Shown: piece after piece, positions 21,151 to 26,207 of the stretch | Layout: the number at the start of each line of letters is the position of its first letter | How positions within the stretch are numbered: position 1 is the first letter of the stretch | DNA from: a virus | IMG/VR virus record: IMGVR_UViG_3300017917_004125 | Span: 1-26,207 of that record | Length of the DNA: 26,207 bases | Direction: 5' to 3' (one strand) | Notes under the pieces: generated by a model | The model's input: the letters and a program-made list of their open reading frames with translations, nothing else | Databases searched by the model: none | Told to the model about the DNA's origin: nothing | Made by a program: the position numbers and the translations under genes

Positions 21151-21891
21151 TTATTTATACACTTCGCCCACAGTTATCTGCGTGTTAGGATTAATGGTTG
21201 TAAATTCTCCATTAATACAATAAACCCACCAGAAACCATCGTATCTATTTACCTTACTTTCAAACTCGTCTCTAATGGCAATCATTGGTCCAGGATGAAA
21301 GTGATTCACACCCGGAAGCTGCAAAAAATCTACATTGGTATGTAGCAATGCTAGATTAACCATATCAACTCCATAAGGAGTTATCTCCCTTGGGTCATTC
21401 TCATAATCATCTCCACAGATGATTCCAAACTTCTTCTTAACTATTCGTTTTGCATTTTGAATATCTTTTTTAACAGCCTCAAAATAATGAGACCCGTCAA
21501 TATACACAAAATCAAAAGTGTCATCTTTATACCATTCACAAATCTTTCGAGAGTCTCCTCTAATCATCGTGACTTCAATATTTCTATCTGCCTTATTACG
21601 TTCAAAATCTCGTATGATATTAAAAGTACTATGAAAAGCACGATCTACCATTTGATCAACTTGAATGTAGTCATCACTTTTTTGTTTATCAGCATCTGTG
21701 ATATATGGTTTCCAATAATCAATCACTGTTAAAGCAGAATCTTTTGGAAGTTCATCTAACCATAAAGACATTGATCCTTCACCAAACCACGTACCTATCT
21801 CTAAAGCATTGATAGGGGTAGTAAATTCTTTTACTGTTTGACGCATACCTTCTACACGCCAGGGCCATGCTTGATTTGTTGGGACAGCCAT
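21151..21891 (-). CDS. Class I SAM-dependent methyltransferase
   Basis: A 246-aa protein of the Methyltransf_24 type. Seen: NALEIGTWFGEGSMSLWL (28-45, SAM-binding motif I), an acidic strand end in ALTVIDYWKPY, VTMIRGDSRKICEWY (motif near 107-121), TFDFVYIDGSHYFEAVKKDI (about 124-143, motif IV), and GIICGDDYEND. Relatives methylate sugars or other small molecules; the substrate is unknown. A strong AAAGGAAAG precedes the ATG. The last codons and stop contain the late promoter of the next locus. Confidence 0.85.
   Translation of the reverse strand: MAVPTNQAWPWRVEGMRQTVKEFTTPINALEIGTWFGEGSMSLWLDELPKDSALTVIDYWKPYITDADKQKSDDYIQVDQMVDRAFHSTFNIIRDFERNKADRNIEVTMIRGDSRKICEWYKDDTFDFVYIDGSHYFEAVKKDIQNAKRIVKKKFGIICGDDYENDPREITPYGVDMVNLALLHTNVDFLQLPGVNHFHPGPMIAIRDEFESKVNRYDGFWWVYCINGEFTTINPNTQITVGEVYK
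21152..21159 (-). promoter_or_regulatory. T4-type late promoter (TATAAATA)
   Basis: Exact minus-strand octamer overlapping the stop codon of the methyltransferase gene, 21 bases before the 33-aa ORF and its inverted repeat. Confidence 0.65.
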
Positions 21892-21987
21892 AACTTTCCT
21901 TTATAATAGAGTAGGGGCGCATACTGTCGTTTAAGAATAGGCAAGCTCTCATGTCTCGCTCACTCCCCCGTTAATCGTCTCCCGACG
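21892..21987 (-). other. GC-rich leader of the methyltransferase gene
   Basis: A 96-base gap with no ORF. It contains a CGTC-GGGA-GACG hairpin with a GNRA-type loop (near 21974-21985) and a possible long-range GGGG/CCCC pairing. No T-run follows, so it is not a clear terminator, and no good promoter is seen. Confidence 0.4.
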
Positions 21988-22398
21988 TTAGCCGTTAGCG
22001 ATTTGCTTCAGCTCTTCAATCTCAAGGTCTTCGTATTCTGCTTTGGGAGCAACTACAACCTTAGGCTGCTTTGGTTTCACAACCTTAGCTTTGGCCGCTT
22101 TTGCGGGCGCCTTAGCCTGCTTCGGCGCTTTTGCTGACTGCGTTGCGGGAGCACCAGATTTCTTGCCCATAGTCTCAGTGATTAGGGCATTCCACTGCTC
22201 GAATACGCCACCTACAGAAAGCAAATATTGACATGCCTCAGACTTAGTCATCGGTTTAGGAAGTTGGACAAGCTCCAGTGGATTGTGTCCACCTTTAGCA
22301 AGCAACTTGACACGCGATGCTAGATCATTAGCAAAACGAACTTTGGTGATACCATGTTGAGTGGACACACCGGCTACTGAAAAATACGAATCTGACAT
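21988..22398 (-). CDS. Conserved protein with Ala/Lys/Pro-rich tail, unknown function
   Basis: A 136-aa protein from the ATG at 22398 (MSDSYFSVAGVSTQHGITKV), preceded by GAGAGG; the ATG at 22416 lacks a site. The N-terminal ~78 residues appear folded (KVRFANDLASRVKLLAKGGH, LVQLPKPMTKSEACQYLL). From about 83 to 120 there is a low-complexity Ala/Lys/Pro stretch resembling a flexible, histone-like or linker tail, then an acidic end (EYEDLEIEELKQIANG). The N-terminal pattern is familiar from T4-like cyanophage proteins without a function. It is driven by its own consensus promoter. Confidence 0.8.
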   Translation of the reverse strand: MSDSYFSVAGVSTQHGITKVRFANDLASRVKLLAKGGHNPLELVQLPKPMTKSEACQYLLSVGGVFEQWNALITETMGKKSGAPATQSAKAPKQAKAPAKAAKAKVVKPKQPKVVVAPKAEYEDLEIEELKQIANG

Positions 22399-22436
22399 AA
22401 TATAAAGACCTCTCATAAAATTGTTACTATACCGAA

Positions 22437-22465
22437 ATTATAAAATCAACTGAACACCTTGTCAA
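22437..22465 (-). promoter_or_regulatory. Consensus sigma70-type promoter
   Basis: TTGACA (22465-22460), exactly 17 bases, TATAAT (22442-22437) on the minus strand. The predicted start is near 22430, about 32 bases before the ATG at 22398. The -35 overlaps the end of the SWIM gene. Confidence 0.9.
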
Positions 22466-22845
22466 GCATTTTGGATAAATTTCTTTACCGCAACACTATG
22501 CTTACAAGTTTTGCGAAACTGAAATCCGATACAGTCACAAGTCACTTGCCCATTGGACGAAATAACATTGTGCTCTGAACCTTTTTTCTTGGATCGCACT
22601 TTGAATATTCTACTATCAACACGATCCTGTGTCAAGTCATAACCAACAATATTTTGCTTGTTGATATGAGATACAGGATAGTTCGGATTGCCGGTGTGTA
22701 CAGATATGTAATCCATATCTAGCCATTTGGGCGTTGGAACCACCTTACCTATGATCTGACGCTCAATCCAACCCTCTTGCTTATATAAGTAAGAGTAGCT
22801 CTTGACCCTCAAATCGACTGATTGACCTATCGCAAATTTCATCAT
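22462..22845 (-). CDS. SWIM zinc-finger protein
   Basis: A 127-aa protein. The C-terminal segment VISSNGQVTCDCIGFQFRKT followed by CKHSVAVKKF (about 94-124) gives the SWIM pattern CxC...CxH (Cys103, Cys105, then Cys and His in CKH). SWIM fingers bind zinc and mediate contacts with DNA or proteins. The N-terminal ~85 residues (FAIGQSVDLRVKSYSYLYKQ, IIGKVVPTPKWLDMDYISVH) look like a small beta domain. Two adjacent ATGs (22845, 22842) are possible; neither has a ribosome binding site, and the predicted transcription start falls on the first, so the mRNA may be leaderless. Confidence 0.85.
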   Translation of the reverse strand: MMKFAIGQSVDLRVKSYSYLYKQEGWIERQIIGKVVPTPKWLDMDYISVHTGNPNYPVSHINKQNIVGYDLTQDRVDSRIFKVRSKKKGSEHNVISSNGQVTCDCIGFQFRKTCKHSVAVKKFIQNA

Positions 22846-22851
22846 ACCATA

Positions 22852-22880
22852 ATTATATAAGAAAAAGTAACCCGAGTCAA
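22852..22880 (-). promoter_or_regulatory. Sigma70-type promoter nested in a terminator
   Basis: TTGACT (22880-22875), exactly 17 bases, TATAAT (22857-22852) on the minus strand. Counting seven bases from the -10 puts +1 at 22845, the A of the first ATG of the SWIM gene. Confidence 0.85.
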
Positions 22881-22893
22881 ATGCTCGGGTACT
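22861..22893 (-). terminator. Rho-independent terminator overlapping the SWIM promoter
   Basis: The minus strand folds AGT-ACCCGAG, seven-base loop, CTCGGGT-(T)-ACT, followed by TTTTTC. The -35 of the SWIM promoter lies in the loop and 3' arm, and the T-run is its spacer. Confidence 0.85.
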
Positions 22894-22895
22894 TG

Positions 22896-22915
22896 GTGTT
22901 GTTCTAGAACAACAC
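22896..22915. repeat. 20-bp perfect palindrome
   Basis: GTGTTGTTCTAGAACAACAC is perfectly self-complementary. It lies between the stop of the 54-aa gene and the terminator, and 15 bases upstream of the -35 of the SWIM promoter. It could be an operator or an extra hairpin. Confidence 0.7.
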
Positions 22916-22922
22916 TTGTAAG

Positions 22923-23087
22923 CTATTGATTTTCAACAGCATCTTCCTTCTCTATAATACCCTGTTCTTCAAAAAATTCTAAAGTGTCTCCTATTCCTTG
23001 ATTCAACCCCTTCAGATAACAGGCATAGCACGCGCCAAGTGTCAATCCCATGTGTAGTAAATCCATAAGTGTTACAGTAAATTCCAT
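22923..23087 (-). CDS. 54-aa small protein with hydrophobic N-terminus
   Basis: ATG at 23087 preceded by AAGGAAGACC, 54 codons, TAG stop. The N-terminal ~25 residues are hydrophobic (FTVTLMDLLHMGLTLGACYA) and could form a single membrane segment. The rest is soluble and acidic (GLNQGIGDTLEFFEEQGIIE). Short proteins with this GIGxTLE..GII pattern occur in T4-like cyanophages without known role. It fills the gap between the protease and the terminator and is probably cotranscribed with the upstream genes. Confidence 0.8.
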   Translation of the reverse strand: MEFTVTLMDLLHMGLTLGACYACYLKGLNQGIGDTLEFFEEQGIIEKEDAVENQ

Positions 23088-23101
23088 GGTCTTCCTTTTT
23101 T

Positions 23102-23590
23102 TTATAAGTTATTCGGTATCCAGTTCTGTTCCCTTTCCTTGAAGTGTTTGAATAGTTGATATTCTGCTAAAAATTTTACAAGCAAACCATTCTCTAATCC
23201 ATATGCTTCAATTTCCCATGGTCTGTCCCAGTACATGGTTTCGTAATATGTTTCACCTTGCCAGTATGTTACTGATCTTTTTTTATGAGATGTATCTCGC
23301 ATTTCGTTTTTAGCGTATTGCTTGACATGTACCATCTCATGTGCAAGAACTTTAATCATCTGTAGTTGCTTTTTAGTTCTAGCTATTTCTATAGTAAAGC
23401 TTTTAGGGTTTTTACCATCATCCTCACAAAAACAAAATCCGCCTGCTTTTAAATTATCATGTATAATTATTTGTATGTCCAACTTTGAGACTAATCGTTT
23501 AGACATAAGTGTGTTGGCAAAAAAATTAGATGCCAACTTTAACATCTTAGTTAGATCGGAGCTCTTTGCTCTTCTAACTGACAAATACAT
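23102..23590 (-). CDS. SprT-like zinc metalloprotease
   Basis: A 162-aa protein with VLAHEMVHVKQYA (81-93): zinc ligands His84 and His88 and catalytic Glu85. The downstream PWEIEAYG (124-131) gives a likely third ligand (Glu126 or Glu128). The compact size resembles SprT-like phage proteins; the substrate is unknown. The start overlaps the stop of the 49-aa gene by one base (TAATG). It is the second HExxH protein in the window and is clearly distinct from the one at 9024-9707. Confidence 0.8.
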   Translation of the reverse strand: MYLSVRRAKSSDLTKMLKLASNFFANTLMSKRLVSKLDIQIIIHDNLKAGGFCFCEDDGKNPKSFTIEIARTKKQLQMIKVLAHEMVHVKQYAKNEMRDTSHKKRSVTYWQGETYYETMYWDRPWEIEAYGLENGLLVKFLAEYQLFKHFKEREQNWIPNNL

Positions 23591-23739
23591 TAATCTGTAA
23601 ATGCTGGTGGTTCGTGATTAAATAATTCGTCTATCTTTTCAATCTTTTTAGGTTTATCGTTAAGTACTTCTTGTAGAAGAACCTTTTGATCTGTTACTTG
23701 TTCTTCAATTTTTTCTTTATTTGGATTTGGGAATAGCAT
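23590..23739 (-). CDS. 49-aa small charged protein
   Basis: ATG at 23739 preceded by a near-perfect TAGGAGG with a five-base spacer; 49 codons; the stop overlaps the next start as TAATG. The sequence is charged and helical (NKEKIEEQVTDQKVLLQEVL, KKIEKIDELF) with a final HEPPAFTD. No family recognised. Its excellent binding site and tight packing between helicase and protease make it very likely real. Confidence 0.8.
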   Translation of the reverse strand: MLFPNPNKEKIEEQVTDQKVLLQEVLNDKPKKIEKIDELFNHEPPAFTD

Positions 23740-23747
23740 ATTGCCTC

Positions 23748-25151
23748 CTAAAATTTGATGCTTGAAAAATCTCTTGCACCTTTTTTAATTATACTACCTA
23801 CATCATAATTATTAAAATCTTTCTCGTCTAACTTGATACCTGAATCTGACAGACCTTTCTGTGCAGATTGTTCAAGATCATATAGTTTCATTTTCGCACG
23901 ATCAATACCTACGACGAATCTTTTATTTATGGTTGGATCATTGTATCTATTCTTTAGTTGTTTTACCATGATCTGATTCATTTGATCTAACTCTTCAGTG
24001 GCAATTAAGGCAAACATGAGATCAACTGTAGCAGGAAGACCAAATGATTCTGAAGTATCTGTAAGCTCAACATCTGTGTTTCCATACCCGCCTCTTGTTG
24101 TCTGCGTAGCTGATAGAATAGGAACTGCTTCTTCAACTGCCAATCCTCTTAGTTCCTCAGCAATACTTTTTACTAAAGTATAAGAATTAATATTGGCGCC
24201 TGCTTTAAATCTTGAGGATGCACAAATATTCAAATAGTCTACAATAATCATATCAGGCTTAAACTGTCTTTTGAGTTTTAATTCATTTAACAAAGATTTA
24301 AAGTGACCTGCATGTGCTCCTGCTGTAGGATATTCTTTAATGATTAATTTGCCGTGTGTCTTTTCCTGAATCTTTTTGATTCTATTATCAAACATAGCCT
24401 TAGGTAAATCTTTAAGTTGATCTAAGGTTACATTCATTAAATTTGCATCTATTCTTTCCGCAATTCTCTCTTCCGCCATCTCCATAGTGATATACAAGAC
24501 ATTTTTACCTTGGGATAAAGTAGATGCTGCAACATGGCACATGAACAAAGATTTACCGACACCTGTGCCGGCCAAAACAACATTCAATGTCTTATTAGGT
24601 AATCCACCATTAGTAATTTTATTAAAGTAGTCTAGATCAAAGGGCAAACGAGATTCCACTCTGTGATAGAAGTCATATCTATCATCGGCATTATCAATAT
24701 AATCATGTCCTACGTTGTTATCAAAACATACTCCAAGTGCGTCTTGGAGGAGCTGTGGGATACCGTCGGTTGACAGGCTTTTATTCCTACCATCAATAAT
24801 AGAAATAGAACTAAGTATCGCATTGTATATTGCTTTATCTTTACAAAATTTTTCAGTCTCGTTTAATAACCATTCTTTATTATGATCAGACTTATCAAAT
24901 GCCAGTACATATTCTACTGTCTCTTTATACTGATCCTCACTTAGATTCTTATCATTTTGAATAGCTACAACAAGTGCATCTTTATTTGGAGTACTATTGT
25001 ATTCATCTATAAATTTTTTTACATGATCAAAAATCTTTTGTTCTGCATTATCAGTAAAATAATCCCGCTTTAAGAACGGGATTACTTTTCTCATATAATC
25101 ATCATCGTTAACTAGACTCTGCAGAATCACTGTTTCTATTTTTAAATTCAT
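23748..25151 (-). CDS. Replicative DNA helicase (T4 gp41/DnaB-like)
   Basis: A 467-aa RecA-fold hexameric helicase. An N-terminal helical domain (1-150) is followed by the motor domain: Walker A GTGVGKS (195-201), LYITMEMAEERIAERIDANL (219-238, DnaB-type H1a region), Walker B MIIVDYLN (301-308), ILSATQTTRGG (about 347-357, sensor with the conserved Gln) and VKQLKNRYNDP (about 393-403, arginine-finger region). It unwinds DNA ahead of the leading strand with a primase partner. Its position next to uvsX is as in T4-like phages. The start at 25151 overlaps the upstream gene by 44 bases and has AAAGG at usable spacing. Confidence 0.92.
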   Translation of the reverse strand: MNLKIETVILQSLVNDDDYMRKVIPFLKRDYFTDNAEQKIFDHVKKFIDEYNSTPNKDALVVAIQNDKNLSEDQYKETVEYVLAFDKSDHNKEWLLNETEKFCKDKAIYNAILSSISIIDGRNKSLSTDGIPQLLQDALGVCFDNNVGHDYIDNADDRYDFYHRVESRLPFDLDYFNKITNGGLPNKTLNVVLAGTGVGKSLFMCHVAASTLSQGKNVLYITMEMAEERIAERIDANLMNVTLDQLKDLPKAMFDNRIKKIQEKTHGKLIIKEYPTAGAHAGHFKSLLNELKLKRQFKPDMIIVDYLNICASSRFKAGANINSYTLVKSIAEELRGLAVEEAVPILSATQTTRGGYGNTDVELTDTSESFGLPATVDLMFALIATEELDQMNQIMVKQLKNRYNDPTINKRFVVGIDRAKMKLYDLEQSAQKGLSDSGIKLDEKDFNNYDVGSIIKKGARDFSSIKF

Positions 25152-25407
25152 CCATTGCCTTTAAAAGAATATCGTTAATGATATTTTCTATAATAGTATT
25201 AAATTCTTTACTATTATAATCTTCCTCTTCAACCCCTGCTGTCTTTTCAACAAATCCGAAGTCTAATTTAAGTTCATTAGAATTATCTTCTAATTCAAGG
25301 TTGGTAATACTTATGGTTGTTCCTACATATTTACCTTCCTTAAGTATAAAACCCCATTGGTCAAGCTTTTCATTTTGTATACTAAACGGTTCGTACTTCA
25401 CTAGCAT
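25108..25407 (-). CDS. Conserved small protein between uvsX and the helicase
   Basis: A 99-aa protein from the ATG at 25407 (MLVKYEPFSIQNEKLDQWGF), because GAGGA lies nine bases upstream; ATGs at 25413 and 25425 are closer to or before that site. It is beta-rich at first (WGFILKEGKYVGTTISITNL, KLDFGFVEKTAG) with a C-terminal helix (FNTIIENIINDILLKAMDEF). Proteins with this WGF..L..G.Y.G pattern follow uvsX in cyanophages, function unknown. It overlaps uvsX upstream and the helicase downstream, so a role with recombination or replication is plausible. Confidence 0.8.
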   Translation of the reverse strand: MLVKYEPFSIQNEKLDQWGFILKEGKYVGTTISITNLELEDNSNELKLDFGFVEKTAGVEEEDYNSKEFNTIIENIINDILLKAMDEFKNRNSDSAESS

Positions 25408-26207
25408 TTTCATATTCCTCATCAAATTCTTCTGCTGTCATTGGTGTTTGAAGCATGTCGGTACCAGCAATTTTATATCTTGATTCTATATAATCCCGGA
25501 ACTCTTTGCTAGTTAAAATTGGCATCCAGAACTCTTTAGTATAAGTATCTTTTTGTCTATATTTCTTTTCTGATCCTTTATGTGCATACCAACCATTACT
25601 TGGCTTGACAACAAATCCACCCTCCATAGCAACATCAAGTAGACCTGACCATGTACTAATACCACCTTCAAATGATACTTCAATAGGAATCTTAGACTTC
25701 TCTCTTACGAATCTAGACTTTTCCACATTCATAATAAAATTAAATCCAACAACCTCTGTACCCTCTTTTTCTTGTTGGCGACCGATGATAAAAATATTAT
25801 CCGCTGAATAGTAAATGCCAGTGCCACCTGAAACAATTTGCTTAGGAAATAAACCAATCTCTGCATAAGTATGATTGACAACAATCATTGGAATATCTTT
25901 AATTGTTAGATGAGGCGTAACCATTCTAAACAAGGACTTCATCTGTTTAGCCCGAGTCATATCTGCAACCGATTTACCTTCTAAAGCATCTTCAACTTCC
26001 TTCTTAGATGCCAGATTGCCCACTGAATCAACAACAATCATTACGTGATCTCCACGTTCTATATTATTGATTTGTTGCATACTATCAAACTTTAACTGTT
26101 CAATATCGGTTATCGGTGTATGAAGAACTCGGGCTGTGTCGATACCGAAGTTATCAAAATAAGACTGAGGGCTACCAAACTCAGAATCGTAAAACAAAAC
26201 AATAGCA
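25382..26207 (-). CDS. uvsX: UvsX, RecA-like recombinase (5' end outside window)
   Basis: The visible 275 codons read through the window edge (AIVLFYDSEFGSPQ at the edge), so the N-terminus and Walker A are missing. Seen: LFYDSEFGSP (the UvsX acidic strand after the P-loop), HVMIVVDSVGNLASKKEVED (Walker B and following), MIVVNHTYAEIGLFPKQIVS (sensor/L2 region, with GGTGIYYSAD) and a typical UvsX C-terminus. It forms filaments on single-stranded DNA and drives strand exchange for recombination-dependent replication. The TTG-initiated frame at 26197 is not the start; the frame continues beyond. It overlaps the next gene. Confidence 0.93.
   Translation of the reverse strand, partial: AIVLFYDSEFGSPQSYFDNFGIDTARVLHTPITDIEQLKFDSMQQINNIERGDHVMIVVDSVGNLASKKEVEDALEGKSVADMTRAKQMKSLFRMVTPHLTIKDIPMIVVNHTYAEIGLFPKQIVSGGTGIYYSADNIFIIGRQQEKEGTEVVGFNFIMNVEKSRFVREKSKIPIEVSFEGGISTWSGLLDVAMEGGFVVKPSNGWYAHKGSEKKYRQKDTYTKEFWMPILTSKEFRDYIESRYKIAGTDMLQTPMTAEEFDEEYENASEVRTV

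Noticed and set aside
23023-23038. Possible -35 (TTGACA) inside the 54-aa gene
   Set aside because: No -10-like hexamer lies 16-18 bases downstream, and it falls within coding sequence.
1-26207. CRISPR arrays, insertion sequences, integrase or attachment sites
   Set aside because: No regularly spaced direct repeats, transposase or integrase motifs were seen; the only mobile-type genes are the GIY-YIG and HNH endonucleases.

Overview
This window looks like part of the genome of a T4-like (tevenvirus-superfamily) marine myovirus. The DNA is AT-rich and every convincing gene lies on the minus strand, packed with ATGA and TAATG overlaps. A RecA-like UvsX recombinase (cut by the right edge) and a gp41-type helicase sit next to each other as in T4-like phages. 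Exact T4 late-promoter octamers (TATAAATA on the minus strand) precede several genes. Many uncharacterised proteins resemble families I know from cyanophage and pelagiphage T4-like genomes. The host is probably a marine Gram-negative bacterium, because a heptose epimerase (HldD-like) is present; the exact host cannot be read from the sequence.

Layout, reading in the direction of transcription (right to left). 26207-23102: recombination and replication core (uvsX, a conserved small protein, gp41 helicase, a 49-aa protein, a SprT-like zinc protease). 23087-21151: small conserved genes (54-aa protein, SWIM zinc-finger protein, a 136-aa protein, a methyltransferase) served by host-type promoters with exact 17-bp spacers. 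21131-14851: a cluster of 17 tRNA genes interleaved with protein genes (a metallophosphoesterase, three putative Fe(II)/2-oxoglutarate-type oxygenases, a glutamine-amidotransferase-like protein, a secreted His-rich protein, a GIY-YIG homing endonuclease). It also holds structured noncoding segments, two of them closed by 15-16 bp perfect inverted repeats. 14837-12264: RNase H-like YkuK protein, truncated HldD, an RNA polymerase omega-subunit homologue, a 55-aa protein, a winged-helix protein and an HNH endonuclease, ending in a UUCG-loop terminator. 12170-9024: a three-gene block with a protein of unknown function, a protein carrying nucleotide-ligase-like KxDG and EGxVxK motifs, and a zinc protease. 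8956-4586: virion or adhesion proteins (triple LamG-like lectin, coiled-coil structural protein, conserved structural protein). 4537-380: a translationally coupled set (nucleotidyltransferase-like protein, Dps-like ferritin, basic protein, composite DUF5872-like protein). 336-1: a partial conserved protein.

How the parts fit: host-type promoters serve the tRNA, regulatory and small genes, whereas TATAAATA-type late promoters precede structural-side genes, the GIY-YIG endonuclease and a 33-aa ORF folded inside a long inverted repeat. Points most worth following up are that inverted-repeat locus, a second long-stem RNA between two tRNAs, the phage omega subunit, the Dps with intact ferroxidase residues, the possible new nucleotidyltransferase/ligase, a terminator with a promoter nested inside it that predicts a leaderless mRNA, and several tRNAs with non-canonical architecture. 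All homology statements come from reading motifs by eye; no database search was run.
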